In this document: positions 9,045-19,375 of the stretch, one piece after another
Layout of the letters: each line of letters starts with the position of its first letter
Position numbering within the stretch: position 1 is the first letter of the stretch
Source of the DNA: Anaerolineae bacterium
Lineage (GTDB): Bacteria > Chloroflexota > Anaerolineae > Promineifilales > Promineifilaceae
NCBI GenBank assembly: GCA_020848035.1
Contig: JADLAX010000027.1
Span: 120,490 to 184,489 of the forward strand
Reading direction: 5' to 3'
DNA length: 64,000 nucleotides
Notes under the pieces: model-generated
The model's database searches: none
Told to the model about the DNA's origin: nothing
What the model saw: only the letters and a program-made list of their open reading frames with translations
Made by a program: the position numbers and the translations under genes

Positions 9045-11615
9045 TTATTCAGATCGTACGGCCGTTGCCACCACCATCTTGCCCACCCGCAGCGCCGGAT
9101 ACAGCCCGGCCAGCAGCGCCGCGCCCAGAGCCACCAGGAACGCATTGATGAACTGGCTCGGCTCCAGCTGCATTTGCAGCGTCCAGCCAAACGAGCGCAG
9201 ATTGATGACGTAAATCAAAATGTAGGCCAGCACAAAGCCGGTCGGCAGCGCCAGCAGCCCCGCCGTGCTGCCCATGAGGCCCGTTTCCAGCAGGGTGAGC
9301 TGCCACAGCTGACGCACCGTCATGCCCGTGGCCCGCAGCACGCCAAACTCGCGGGCGCGCTCCAATTGCAAGCTCATCAACGCACTCAGCACGCCGATGA
9401 AGGCGACGACCACCGCCAACAGGCGCAAAGCGGCCGTTATGGCAAAGGTGCGGTCAAAAATCACCAGCGCATTTTCGCGCAGGCTCTGGTTGGAGGAGAT
9501 TTGCACGTCGGAACGGCCGTTAAATTCAACCTGCAACGCCTCCACCACCGGCTCAATCGGCTGCCCCGGCTCCAAAAACAGGGCCATCGTGCTGAAGCTG
9601 TCATCCTGCCACAGGTCGTCGTACAGGGCGCGGCCGATGTGCACACTGCCCTGCTGCGAGGCGTAATCGTAGTACACCGCCAGCACCGGCAGCGTGCGCG
9701 GCCCGGCGGGCGTGTCGATGGTGATCGGCTCCGGCGGCAGGCTCATGTTTTCGTTGCGATAAAGCGGCTCGGTGATCATCACCCCGTCGCCCGCTAAAAA
9801 TTGATCCCAAATCGTGTCCAAATCGGCCGACTGCCACAAATATTGTCGCTGCCCCTGCGACACGTCGCCGCTATCCGCGTGCAGATTGACGCGGCGGTTC
9901 AATTCGGGCAAAGCGACTTCAATCTGACGAGTGGTGACCGCTTGTGCCACGCCGGGGAAATTGACGGCCGTTGCCACCACATCCCCCGGCAAAGTCCCAC
10001 TCGTCTCGCTGGCCGTCAGGCGCGGCGGCGCGAGGTAGACGTCCGCCTGGAGCGTGTCGCTGAGCCACAGCGTCACCGTCTGGCGGAACGAGCCAATCAT
10101 GATCGACACGCCAACGATGACCGACACCGCCACCATCAGCGCGGCAATCGCCACCGAGGTGCGGCTGAGCGAGCGCACGATGTCGCGTGGGGCCATGCGC
10201 CCCAGCACGCCCAGCAGCTTTGAGCCAACCGGGGTGAGCCAGCGCATGAGAAAGACGGTAAGCGGCGGCGTCAGCAAAGCAAAACCAAACAGCACGGCAA
10301 ACAATCCGGCAAAGGCGATGACCAGCGAATTGGTGCGCAGCCAGAGCAGCAGCGTGCCAATGGCGCTCAGCGCCAGCCAGGCCACCACCAGCCAGGGCAG
10401 CAATCGCTGGGCGTTGCTCTCAATTGTCGAGCGGCGCAGCGTGCTTTGCGGCGCGGTTTTCATCGCCTCGCGGGCGGGCACGGCGGCGGCCAACAGGGCA
10501 GCGGCGACGCCAATCAGCAAACCGCGCACCAGGGCGGCGGGCGGGATGGCCACGTTTTGCACGTTGACCACAAAATACAAATCGTTAATCGTTTGGGTGA
10601 CCAATCGCACCATGCCCTGACCGAGCACGACACCCAGCCCCACGCCCAGCAGCGAACCAATCAGCCCCAAAACGGCCGCTTCCCCCACAATCAGACCAAA
10701 CAGCTGCCCGCCGGTCACGCCCAAACAGCGCAAAATGCCAAATAACGGCCGTCGCTGCACCACGCTAAAGCTCACCGTGTTGTAGATGAGAAACATGCCC
10801 ACCACCAGCGCCAGCAGGCTCAGCGCCGTCAAGTTCAGCTCAAAGGCGGCGGTCATTTGCTGCACGGTATTGCTGCGCGCCGACGCCGTTTCCAGGCGCA
10901 CGCCTTCCGGCAAAAACGTCTCAATGCGGGCCAAATCAGCTTCATCATTCACAATGAGATCGATGTAGGAGAGACGGCCGTTCAGCCCCAAAAGCGGCTG
11001 CGCGTTGGCAATATCGGTAAACAGCACGCTGCTCAGGGCGCGCTGATTCACCTCATCCCCCGGTTGCAGCAAGCCAACAATGCGGAAGGGAACCCGCTGC
11101 CCCGCGTCATCCAGCGTGATCGTGTCGCCAAGCGCCACGCCCGTTGCTTCAGCCAGCCCTTCGGTGAGCAGCAGCGTGTTTGGCTCCGCCAAAAAAGCAA
11201 CCAGATCGCCAATGTCGCCCGCACCATCGCCAAAGTAGCTGCGGAACGGCGGCTCGGCAAACAGATCCATGCCAATCAGCCGCAGCGGCTGCTCGCCCAG
11301 CTCGGGCGACTGCACGTACCCTTCCACCACCGGCGCGGCGGGCGAAAAGCCCAGCTCGGTGCGCAAATCGGTGTAAACCGCCTCGTCCAGGCCGGTAGAA
11401 TCGGCCACCAGCCGGTGCGTGGTTTGTCCGGTGATGGCGCTGGTCGAAAGCTCAAAAGCGCGGCTGGCGGAACCGCTGGCCAGGTCAATCGAGACCATCA
11501 TGGCCACGCCGATGGCCACGCCAAGCACAAAAAGAATGTATTGAAACGGCCGTCGCCGCATCCGCCGCCAGGCGGCCCGCCAAAGTGGTTTGTTGTGGAT
11601 AGAAGCTGTTTTCAT
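9045..11615 (-). CDS. ABC transporter permease, FtsX/MacB family
   Basis: Two FtsX-like TM regions; MKTASIHNKPLWRAAWRRMRRRPFQYILFVLGVAIGVAMM; paired with ATPase; start at 11615 preferred over 11663, which lies in repeat. Confidence 0.88.
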   Translation of the reverse strand: MKTASIHNKPLWRAAWRRMRRRPFQYILFVLGVAIGVAMMVSIDLASGSASRAFELSTSAITGQTTHRLVADSTGLDEAVYTDLRTELGFSPAAPVVEGYVQSPELGEQPLRLIGMDLFAEPPFRSYFGDGAGDIGDLVAFLAEPNTLLLTEGLAEATGVALGDTITLDDAGQRVPFRIVGLLQPGDEVNQRALSSVLFTDIANAQPLLGLNGRLSYIDLIVNDEADLARIETFLPEGVRLETASARSNTVQQMTAAFELNLTALSLLALVVGMFLIYNTVSFSVVQRRPLFGILRCLGVTGGQLFGLIVGEAAVLGLIGSLLGVGLGVVLGQGMVRLVTQTINDLYFVVNVQNVAIPPAALVRGLLIGVAAALLAAAVPAREAMKTAPQSTLRRSTIESNAQRLLPWLVVAWLALSAIGTLLLWLRTNSLVIAFAGLFAVLFGFALLTPPLTVFLMRWLTPVGSKLLGVLGRMAPRDIVRSLSRTSVAIAALMVAVSVIVGVSIMIGSFRQTVTLWLSDTLQADVYLAPPRLTASETSGTLPGDVVATAVNFPGVAQAVTTRQIEVALPELNRRVNLHADSGDVSQGQRQYLWQSADLDTIWDQFLAGDGVMITEPLYRNENMSLPPEPITIDTPAGPRTLPVLAVYYDYASQQGSVHIGRALYDDLWQDDSFSTMALFLEPGQPIEPVVEALQVEFNGRSDVQISSNQSLRENALVIFDRTFAITAALRLLAVVVAFIGVLSALMSLQLERAREFGVLRATGMTVRQLWQLTLLETGLMGSTAGLLALPTGFVLAYILIYVINLRSFGWTLQMQLEPSQFINAFLVALGAALLAGLYPALRVGKMVVATAVRSE

Positions 11616-11619
11616 TTGT

Positions 11620-12384
11620 TTAGTTGTAGGAGATTGGAGATTGGAGATTAGAGATTGGGCCAATCTCTAATCTCCAATCTCCTGCCCCAGCCTCCGCCGT
11701 TGTCAACAGTTGCCCATCGTGCACGCGGAACACCCGGTCGGCAAAAGGCACCACTTCCGGGCTGTGCGTAGCCATGATCAGCGTCTTGTTTTGCCGCCGG
11801 GTCAAATCCAGCAGCAGCTTTAGCACACGCTCCCCTGTCTCTTCATCCAGGTTGCCGGTTGGCTCATCGGCCAGCACCAGCATCGGGTCGTGCACCAGGG
11901 CGCGGGCAATGGCCACGCGCTGCTGCTCCCCGCCAGAGAGCTTGTCGGGGAACGTATCGCGCCGATCGGCCAGCCCCACCTGTTCCAGCAGGGTCATGGC
12001 CGATTCGGTGGCCGAACGGCCGTTGCCCGCCAGCTCCATCGGCAAGGTCACATTTTCCAACACGGTCAGTGTCGGAATCAGATTAAAAAATTGGAACACA
12101 AAGCCGATATGATCGCGCCGGAACAGCGTACGCGGCCGTTCCTTCATTGCCGTAATAGAATTTCCCGCCACCAGCACTTCACCAGAACTGGGCGCCTCGA
12201 TGCCGCTGATCAGATTAAGCAGCGTGCTTTTGCCGCTGCCGCTTTTGCCCAGCAGCACGGCAAACTCTCCTTCACAAAACTCGCCGCTGACCTGATCCAG
12301 CACCAGCCGCGTCTGGTTTCCTTCGGCAAAAGCCTTGCTCAACGATTTAAGTTGAACCACAGGCTGTTTTTTATTCATAGCCAC
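11620..12384 (-). CDS. ABC transporter ATP-binding protein, LolD/MacB-type
   Basis: Walker [10 protein letters not shown], signature LSGGEQQR, Walker [10 protein letters not shown]-terminal ~19 aa encoded by heptamer repeat. Confidence 0.92.
   Translation of the reverse strand: MAMNKKQPVVQLKSLSKAFAEGNQTRLVLDQVSGEFCEGEFAVLLGKSGSGKSTLLNLISGIEAPSSGEVLVAGNSITAMKERPRTLFRRDHIGFVFQFFNLIPTLTVLENVTLPMELAGNGRSATESAMTLLEQVGLADRRDTFPDKLSGGEQQRVAIARALVHDPMLVLADEPTGNLDEETGERVLKLLLDLTRRQNKTLIMATHSPEVVPFADRVFRVHDGQLLTTAEAGAGDWRLEIGPISNLQSPISYN
11629..11682. repeat. Iterated heptamer (GGAGATT) repeat forming 23-bp perfect inverted repeat with 1-nt gap
   Basis: 11636-11658 vs 11660-11682 perfectly complementary. 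Confidence 0.9.
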
Positions 12385-12877
12385 ACACCTTGTTAAAATC
12401 CGGGTTTTGCCCAGGATTTGTCTGGATTATAAACAGAATATGAACGATTTGCCCCAAAAATATTGACAAAACATTAACAAAAAGGATACAATAGGCCCTA
12501 TCGTTCGTCAAGGCAAGTACCTGAAATGCTCATTTTCTAGGCAAAGATTCAGGCGACCTTAAATTGGAGCCCATTTTCGGGGGGTGGATTAGGGAGCAAA
12601 CGGCCGCTTCTCCACCCACCACAACCAGGATTCGCCCTGGCGTAAGGATACGGCCGTTCAACACATCTAAATCTATGCAAGTTGATGCCGCAAACCGCAA
12701 ACAACCGCTGTAGCAAGAATCACCCTAAGCAAAATAAACGATGGGACTTCGCGTCTCCCCCGCCGCTTTGACTGATTAAGGGAACCGACGCCACCAGATG
12801 TGCAAGCTTAATGAAACTACCTGAAAAGGCACCGCTGCATCCTCCACACCAGAGGTTTCAGCATCAAGGAGAACATT

Positions 12878-13573
12878 ATGTTAAATGCAGTGAAGGAATT
12901 AAACGGATACCACAAACATGATCCGGAGCAGCGTAATGGGCACGCCAACGGCAAGTCCAACGGCAAAACCCACACCCACGCCAATGGTGCCACCACGCAT
13001 CATGAGGCAGTAGCTGACGACAAAAAAGCCATTGAAGCGGCCGTACGCACCATCCTGGCCCATGTGGGCGAAGACCCCGACCGCGAAGGGCTGGTTGGCA
13101 CGCCCGACCGCATCGCCCGCATGTACGGCGAAATCCTGGCCGGGTACACCACCGACCCGGTCAAGCTGGTCAACAACGCCCTGTTCGACGTGGAATACGA
13201 CGATCCGGTCATCGTCAAAGAGATTGAATACTTCAGCATGTGCGAACACCACATGCTGCCCTTCTTTGGCCGCGCCCACATCGCCTACATTCCTTCCGAC
13301 AAGGTCATTGGCCTCTCCAAAATTCCGCGCATTGTGGAGATGTTTGCCCGCCGCTTGCAGGTGCAGGAACGTATGACCCGCCAGATCGCCGAAATGATCG
13401 ACGAAGTGCTCAAGCCGCAGGGTGTGGCCGTGGTTGTTGAAGGGTCGCATATGTGCTCGATGATGCGTGGCGTTAAAAAAGAGCACCCGCGTATGATGAC
13501 CAGCTACATGATTGGCAAATACCGCGAGGACAAGGACCTGCGCCGCGAGTTTATGGACCAGCTGCGCAAGTAA
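12878..13573 (+). CDS. folE: GTP cyclohydrolase I
   Basis: [52 protein letters not shown]. Confidence 0.96.
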   Translation: MLNAVKELNGYHKHDPEQRNGHANGKSNGKTHTHANGATTHHEAVADDKKAIEAAVRTILAHVGEDPDREGLVGTPDRIARMYGEILAGYTTDPVKLVNNALFDVEYDDPVIVKEIEYFSMCEHHMLPFFGRAHIAYIPSDKVIGLSKIPRIVEMFARRLQVQERMTRQIAEMIDEVLKPQGVAVVVEGSHMCSMMRGVKKEHPRMMTSYMIGKYREDKDLRREFMDQLRK

Positions 13574-13601
13574 GCGCCACCCGATTCATCATTGATTTTT
13601 C

Positions 13602-13643
13602 AGAGCAGCTTCTCACCACGGGGAGGCTGCTCTTTTTGTTTCT
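13602..13643 (+). terminator. Rho-independent terminator downstream of folE
   Basis: AGAGCAGC (13602-13609) / GCTGCTCT (13626-13633) followed by TTTTTGTTTCTTT. Confidence 0.85.
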
Positions 13644-13891
13644 TTGAGAAAACGACTGCCTCTCAACCTGTCATGCCCGCGAAGGCGGGCATCTACTCTT
13701 AGTTTGGCTTGTGCTACCTTTGGGTAGCAGCAAGTTCTCAAATTTGTTAGTAGCCAGGCACGCCAAAATCGGGTACAATATGTGAAAAATATCACAAAAG
13801 GTATTTTTTATCCGATTCAACGATTTATAGCTTTTGAGCCGACCCAAACACCAACGACTCAAATACGCTCCAAAGCAAAAGGTACCCGAAA

Positions 13892-15193
13892 ATGAATACG
13901 CAACAACCCCGAGTCATTATCATCGGTGCGGGTTTTGGTGGACTGTTTGCCGCCCGCGCCCTGGCCAACCAGCCGGTTGATGTGCTGCTGATTGATCGCA
14001 GCAACTTTCATACCTTCACCCCCCTGCTCTACCAGGTGGCCACCTGCGCCCTGGACCCGTCTGAGATTGCCTACCCGGTGCGCACCATCTTTCGCAAGGA
14101 CCGCAACATTCGCGCCCTGCTGGGCACGGTCACCGATATTGACTATACGAATAAGAGGGTGACGGTAGAAAACGGCCGTCAGCTGCTTGAAGAACCGTAC
14201 GACTATCTCATCCTGGCGACCGGCAGCGTGCCTACCTACTTTGGCCAGGATGTGTTTCGTGAACATGCGCTGGAGCTGCGCACGCTGAGCGACGCCATTG
14301 CCCTGCGCAACCATATCCTCTCCCTGTTTGAACAGGCCACCTGGATCGAAGATGATACCGCCCGCGAAGCAATGACGACGATTGTGGTCGTTGGCGGCGG
14401 GCCGACGGGGCTGGAAACGGCCGGAGCGATTTACGAGCTGTACAACCATGTGCTCAACCGGGAATATTTGCACCGCAATTTACAGGCCCGAGTGGTGTTG
14501 GTGGAAATGCAGCCCCATCTGCTGGACCCCTACCCGGAAAAGCTGCGGCAGGCGGCGCTGGAGCAGCTGCGCTCACTGGGGGTGGAAGTCATGCTGGGTA
14601 CGCCGGTTCAGGTAGTGGACGAACACGAGGTGGAGCTGGCCAACGGCACCGTTATTCCCACCTACACGCTGGTGTGGGCCGCTGGGGTGAAAGGATCGCC
14701 GCTGGCGGAGATGCTGGAACTGCCCTTGCAGCGCGGCGGGCGGCTGCCCATCCGGCCTACCACCGAAGTGCCCGACCGCCCTGGCATCTATGCCGTGGGC
14801 GATATGACTTACCTGGAGGATGAATCGGGTCGGCCATACCCGATGCTGATTCCGGTGGCGCAGCAGCAGGGTGAGCTGGCGGCGCAGAATATTTTGGCGG
14901 AGATTGGGGGGAGAGAGCAACGGCCGTTCACCTACAACGATCGCGGCAGCATGGCTACGATCGGCCGTCGACGGGCTGTGGCCTGGATTTACAACAAGAT
15001 TCAGCTGCGCGGCTACATCGCCTGGCTGGCCTGGCTGGCGCTGCACCTGGTCACGCTGCTCGGCTTCCGCAACCGGCTGAATGTGTTTGTAAACTGGGTG
15101 TGGAACTACTTCACCTACGACCGCTCAGTGCGGATTATTTTGGAACAGGGGCGGAGGGAGGCAGTAAAAAGTGAGAAGTCAAAAGTAAAATGA
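13892..15193 (+). CDS. FAD-dependent oxidoreductase, type II NADH dehydrogenase-like
   Basis: VIIIGAGFGGLFAARAL, second GxGxxG VVVGGGPTGLETAGAI, YAVGDMTY; C-terminal hydrophobic region. Confidence 0.88.
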   Translation: MNTQQPRVIIIGAGFGGLFAARALANQPVDVLLIDRSNFHTFTPLLYQVATCALDPSEIAYPVRTIFRKDRNIRALLGTVTDIDYTNKRVTVENGRQLLEEPYDYLILATGSVPTYFGQDVFREHALELRTLSDAIALRNHILSLFEQATWIEDDTAREAMTTIVVVGGGPTGLETAGAIYELYNHVLNREYLHRNLQARVVLVEMQPHLLDPYPEKLRQAALEQLRSLGVEVMLGTPVQVVDEHEVELANGTVIPTYTLVWAAGVKGSPLAEMLELPLQRGGRLPIRPTTEVPDRPGIYAVGDMTYLEDESGRPYPMLIPVAQQQGELAAQNILAEIGGREQRPFTYNDRGSMATIGRRRAVAWIYNKIQLRGYIAWLAWLALHLVTLLGFRNRLNVFVNWVWNYFTYDRSVRIILEQGRREAVKSEKSKVK

Positions 15194-15234
15194 GATTGGA
15201 GATTAGAGATTTCAATCTCCAATCTCTAATCTCC
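15192..15234. repeat. Heptamer (GAGATTG/GAGATTA) iterated inverted repeat
   Basis: GGAGATTAGAGATT (15198-15211) / AATCTCTAATCTCC (15221-15234). Confidence 0.85.
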
Positions 15235-15920
15235 TAAATTGAGAAGACAGTGCGGGCGATGTTTTTCATTTCGGTGATGTTGTCCGCAATTGGTTTTGCG
15301 CCACGGAAGATGGCGCTGCCCGCGACCAGGGCGGTCGCCCCGGCGGCCACCACTTCGGCCGTATTTTTGGCGCTGATGCCGCCGTCTACCTCCAACCAGG
15401 CATTGCTGCGCCGCTCGGTGAGCATCTGGCGCAGGCGGCGAATTTTGGCGGTGCTTTGCGGGATGTAGCGCTGCCCGCCAAAACCCGGGTTCACCGACAT
15501 GATGAGGATGAGGTCTACGTCGGGAATGATTTCCTCCAGCGTAGCCAGCGAGGTGGCCGGGTTGAGCGTCACCCCGGCCTTGACGCCCAACTCCTTGATG
15601 GCCTGGACGGTGCGGTGCAGGTGGTGGGTGGCCTCCACGTGCACCGTCAACCGCGAAGCGCCTGCTTTGGCGAAATCTTCCAGGTAACGCTCCGGTTCAG
15701 CAATCATCAGGTGCACGTCGAGGGGGATGCTGGCGGCTTCGGCCAACGGCCGTATCGCCTCCACCACCAGCGGACCAAACGAGATGTTGGGCACAAAACG
15801 GCCGTCCATGATATCCACGTGCAGCCAGTCCGCCCCACCGGCGATCGCTTCAGACACCTGCTCCCCCAGGCGGGTAAAATCGGCCGCCAGGATGGAGGGG
15901 GCAATCTTTACGGGCAGCAT
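15234..15920 (-). CDS. rpe: Ribulose-phosphate 3-epimerase
   Basis: KIAPSILAADFTRLGEQ, LHVDIMDGRFVPNISFGP, MSVNPGFGGQRYIP, EVDGGISAKN. Confidence 0.95.
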   Translation of the reverse strand: MLPVKIAPSILAADFTRLGEQVSEAIAGGADWLHVDIMDGRFVPNISFGPLVVEAIRPLAEAASIPLDVHLMIAEPERYLEDFAKAGASRLTVHVEATHHLHRTVQAIKELGVKAGVTLNPATSLATLEEIIPDVDLILIMSVNPGFGGQRYIPQSTAKIRRLRQMLTERRSNAWLEVDGGISAKNTAEVVAAGATALVAGSAIFRGAKPIADNITEMKNIARTVFSI

Positions 15921-15923
15921 CCG

Positions 15924-17912
15924 TTAACCCAACAGCGACAGCGCCGCATCCACCATCGCCTCTGCTGTGATGCCCAAATTCTGGTAAATGGCCTTAAACG
16001 GGGCCGAGGCACCGTAACGATCCAGGCCGATGGCTTTACCGTCAAGCCCCAAATGCCGCTCCCAGCCCAGCGTCACCCCCGCCTCGATGGAGACCCGAGC
16101 AGTGATGGCCTTGGGCAGCACCGATTCCCGGTAAGCCGCGTCTTGGGCGGCAAAAATTTCCCAGCTGGGCATAGAAACCACGCGAGCCGCCACGCCTTTC
16201 GCGGCCAGTTTTTCCTGCGCTTCCAGGGCAATTTGCACTTCGGAGCCTGTGGCCAGCAGCAGCACCTGCGGATTGTCGGCGTCGCTGAGCACGTAGGCAC
16301 CGCGGGCGGCGCCAGAGGCAGCGGCGTACTTGGTGCGGTCCAGGGTGGGCACGCCTTGCCGGGTGAGGATGAGCGATGTGGGGCCAGTTTTGTGCTCCAG
16401 AGCCGATTGCCAGGCAACGGCCGTTTCCGCTGCATCGGCCGGACGAATGACGGTCATGTTGGGCATGGCGCGCAGGGACATGACGTGCTCGATGGGCTGG
16501 TGGGTCGGGCCATCGGTGCCCAGGCCGATGCTGTCGTGTGTGAAGACGTAGATGACGGGCACGCCCATCAAGGCAGAGAGGCGAACCGAGCCGCGCATGT
16601 AGTCGGAGAAGACGAGGAAGGTGCCGCCATACGGCCGTACCCCGCCATGCAGCGCCATCCCGTTTAACATGCCGCCCATCGCGTGTTCACGCACGCCAAA
16701 ATGGATATAACGGCCGCAAAAATCGTCGCGCGTCAGGGCCGCTTCACCCTTGATGTCGGTGTTGTTGGAGCCGGTGAGATCGGCCGAACCACCCAGCAAG
16801 TAGGGCACGTGCGGGGCGAGGGCGTTGAGCGTCTGCCCCGAGGCGGCGCGGGTGGCCACACTTTTGCCTGCCTCAAACGTGGGCAGGATGTCGTCCCAGT
16901 TGGTGGGCAGGTCGCCGTTGAGGAACTGCTGGAAGCGGGCCGCTTCTTCGGGGTAAGTGGCCAGGTATCTTTCCCAAATCGTTTCCCATTCAGCTTGGAA
17001 ACGGCCGTCCATCTGCAAAAAGTCCCGCGCGGCATCAGGAATGTAGAAGAGTGGTTCAGTGGGCCAGCCCAGCGCCTGTTTGGTCAGCACAATTTCAGCG
17101 TCGCCCAGGGCCGAACCGTGTACGCCTGAGGTGTCTTGCTTGTTCGGGCTGCCGTAGCCGATGTGGGTGCGGCAGGCGATGATGGACGGCATGGCCTCGG
17201 CCGCTTTGGCTGCTTCGATGGCTGACTTCACCGCCAGCGGATCGTGCCCGTCGACCTTTTGCGTGTGCCAGCCGTAGGCGGCAAACCGGGCCATCACGTC
17301 TTCAGTGAAGGCCAGGTCGGTTTTGCCGTCAATGGTGATGCGGTTGTCATCGTACAGGACGATGAGCTTGCCCAGGCCCAGGTGCCCAGCCAGGGAAGCG
17401 GCTTCTTGCGACACACCTTCCATTAAATCGCCGTCCCCAGAAATGACATAGGTGTGGTGGTTGACAATTTCATAGCCGGGGCGATTAAACCGCGCCGCCA
17501 GCCAGCGCTCGGCCAGGGCCATACCCACGGCGTTGGTGATGCCCTGCCCCAGCGGCCCGGTGGTGGTCTCCACGCCGACGGTGTGGCCAAATTCCGGGTG
17601 GCCCGGCGTTTTGCTATCCCACTGGCGGAAATTTTGCAGCTCTGCCAGGGGCAAATCGTAGCCGCTGAGGTGCAGCAGGCTGTAGATGAGCATCGAGCCA
17701 TGCCCGGCGGACAAGACAAACCGGTCGCGGTCGGGCCAGTCGGGGTCTTGCGGATTGTGGCGCAGGAATTGGGTCCACAGCACCACGGCAATATCGGCCG
17801 TACCCATCGGCATGCCGGGGTGGCCCTCGCCAGCTTTTTGTACGGCATCCATGGTGAGCCCACGAATGGTATTGGCGGCCTGACGATGTAATTCTAGGTT
17901 GTAATCACTCAT
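15924..17912 (-). CDS. tkt: Transketolase
   Basis: [63 protein letters not shown]. Confidence 0.96.
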   Translation of the reverse strand: MSDYNLELHRQAANTIRGLTMDAVQKAGEGHPGMPMGTADIAVVLWTQFLRHNPQDPDWPDRDRFVLSAGHGSMLIYSLLHLSGYDLPLAELQNFRQWDSKTPGHPEFGHTVGVETTTGPLGQGITNAVGMALAERWLAARFNRPGYEIVNHHTYVISGDGDLMEGVSQEAASLAGHLGLGKLIVLYDDNRITIDGKTDLAFTEDVMARFAAYGWHTQKVDGHDPLAVKSAIEAAKAAEAMPSIIACRTHIGYGSPNKQDTSGVHGSALGDAEIVLTKQALGWPTEPLFYIPDAARDFLQMDGRFQAEWETIWERYLATYPEEAARFQQFLNGDLPTNWDDILPTFEAGKSVATRAASGQTLNALAPHVPYLLGGSADLTGSNNTDIKGEAALTRDDFCGRYIHFGVREHAMGGMLNGMALHGGVRPYGGTFLVFSDYMRGSVRLSALMGVPVIYVFTHDSIGLGTDGPTHQPIEHVMSLRAMPNMTVIRPADAAETAVAWQSALEHKTGPTSLILTRQGVPTLDRTKYAAASGAARGAYVLSDADNPQVLLLATGSEVQIALEAQEKLAAKGVAARVVSMPSWEIFAAQDAAYRESVLPKAITARVSIEAGVTLGWERHLGLDGKAIGLDRYGASAPFKAIYQNLGITAEAMVDAALSLLG

Positions 17913-17929
17913 TTTCTTCTCCTGTTGTT

Positions 17930-17990
17930 AGGAGATTGGAGATGAGAGATTGGAGATTCACACGCTCCAATCTCTCATCTCCAATCTCCT
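17930..17990. repeat. 26-bp perfect inverted repeat built from heptamer GGAGATT/GAGAGATT units
   Basis: 17930-17955 vs 17965-17990 perfectly complementary, 9-nt loop ATTCACACG. Confidence 0.92.
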
Positions 17991-17994
17991 TGAA

Positions 17995-18771
17995 TTATCG
18001 CGGAGCCATGCGGATGGCCCCATCCAGGCGAATGACTTCGCCATTGAGCATTTCATTTTCGATGATATGTTGGGCCAGGGCGGCGTATTCTTCCGGGCGG
18101 CCCAGGCGGGACGGAAAGGGTACTTGCTCGCCCAGGGAGAGGCGCGCTTTTTCCGGCAGTCCGGCCATCATGGGCGTCTCAAAGATGCCGGGGGCAATGG
18201 TCATGACGCGGATGCCGCTGCGGGCCAGGTCGCGGGCGATGGGCAGGGTCATGCCCACCACGCCACCTTTGGAGGCGGAATAAGCCGCCTGACCCATCTG
18301 GCCATCAAAAGCCGCCACGGAGGCGGTGTTGATGATGACGCCGCGCTCACCGACCTCGTTGGGTTCGCCTGCAGTCATGGCGACCGCAGCCAGGCGAATG
18401 ACGTTGAAGGTGCCGATGAGGTTAATCTGGATGACTTTGGCAAACGCGTCCAGCGGATGCGGCCCATCGCGGCCAATGACTTTGGTGGCAATGGCGATAC
18501 CGGCGCAGTTGATGACGCCCTGGAGAGCGCCGAATGTGGAAACGGCCGTATCCACCGCCCCCTGCACATCCGCCTCTGAGGTTACGTCGGTCCTGGCAAA
18601 GCGGACGTTGGCGCCCAGCTCGCTGGCCAGCGCTTCACCAGCTTCCTGGTTGAGATCGGCAATGACGACATTGGCCCCAGCGCCCGCCAGCCGCTGCACG
18701 CAAGCTGCGCCCAGACCGGAACTGCCGCCCGTTACTAAGAAGGTTGACCCCTGTATTTTCATGAATTTCAC
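17995..18771 (-). CDS. SDR-family oxidoreductase (3-hydroxyacyl-CoA dehydrogenase type 2-like)
   Basis: [40 protein letters not shown]. Confidence 0.88.
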   Translation of the reverse strand: MKFMKIQGSTFLVTGGSSGLGAACVQRLAGAGANVVIADLNQEAGEALASELGANVRFARTDVTSEADVQGAVDTAVSTFGALQGVINCAGIAIATKVIGRDGPHPLDAFAKVIQINLIGTFNVIRLAAVAMTAGEPNEVGERGVIINTASVAAFDGQMGQAAYSASKGGVVGMTLPIARDLARSGIRVMTIAPGIFETPMMAGLPEKARLSLGEQVPFPSRLGRPEEYAALAQHIIENEMLNGEVIRLDGAIRMAPR

Positions 18772-19088
18772 CTCGGCTGAAGTTGTCCCGCACCGATAGG
18801 TTACCTACCGACCCCTGGGCGTAATTTGTGGCTTGGTCTGTGCCGAAGGCTTACCGCACAGCTTACCCTCCGCGCCAGAATTGTAACAATTCTTAACAAC
18901 CGTCCGCAATAGCAAAATCTTGCAGTAATTGTGACCAGCTGAGGGAATGTGTGTCCAAGAGGTGACTTATTTTTGACGGGGTGAAGAAGTGACAAGGTGA
19001 AGGGGTGACCGGGTGACAAAAGAGCGAATTTATCCCCTGTCAAATTGGAAAGCACTTTGTTTTTGCCCAAACCATTCCTGGCAGTGAC

Positions 19089-19295
19089 ATGAAAGAAGCT
19101 TTATTACCAGACGGAACGGCCGTTGCAGCATCGGCCACGGCACCCACCGAAGCCACTTGCCCACATTGTGGCGGTGTATTACTATTGCGCCAGCGCCGCA
19201 CGATGAGTCAATCGGTGGTGGCGTTTTACTGGCGTCATGCCAGCAACCAAAACTTAAAATGCCGGGCAAGACGACGGCCTGGCGGTGATCGGTAA
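19089..19295 (+). CDS. Small zinc-ribbon-like protein (tentative)
   Basis: CPHCGG...C motif in short ORF; C-terminus runs into repeat-like sequence. Confidence 0.3.
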   Translation: MKEALLPDGTAVAASATAPTEATCPHCGGVLLLRQRRTMSQSVVAFYWRHASNQNLKCRARRRPGGDR

Positions 19296-19375
19296 TCAGT
19301 TTTCGGTCATCGGTGATCAGAAGCAGCAAACGGATTACAGATTACCGGTCACGGATGACGGAAAAGGAGTCCAAG

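Noticed and set aside
11629-11682. CRISPR-like repetitive sequence
   Set aside because: No spacer structure; the unit is a 7-bp tandem/inverted array
12570-12870. Possible tmRNA upstream of folE (GCAAAC-like tag region, GGATTCG, TCCTCCACA)
   Set aside because: No T-arm GTTCAA, no credible ALAA-type tag ORF and no matching acceptor stem
13670-13700. TGTCATGCCCGCGAAGGCGGGCATCTAC palindrome as a novel element
   Set aside because: Resembles a very common bacterial intergenic repeat; not distinctive here
15456-16667. 403-aa plus-strand ORF opposite rpe/tkt
   Set aside because: Spans two well-supported genes on the other strand; low-complexity composition typical of a shadow ORF
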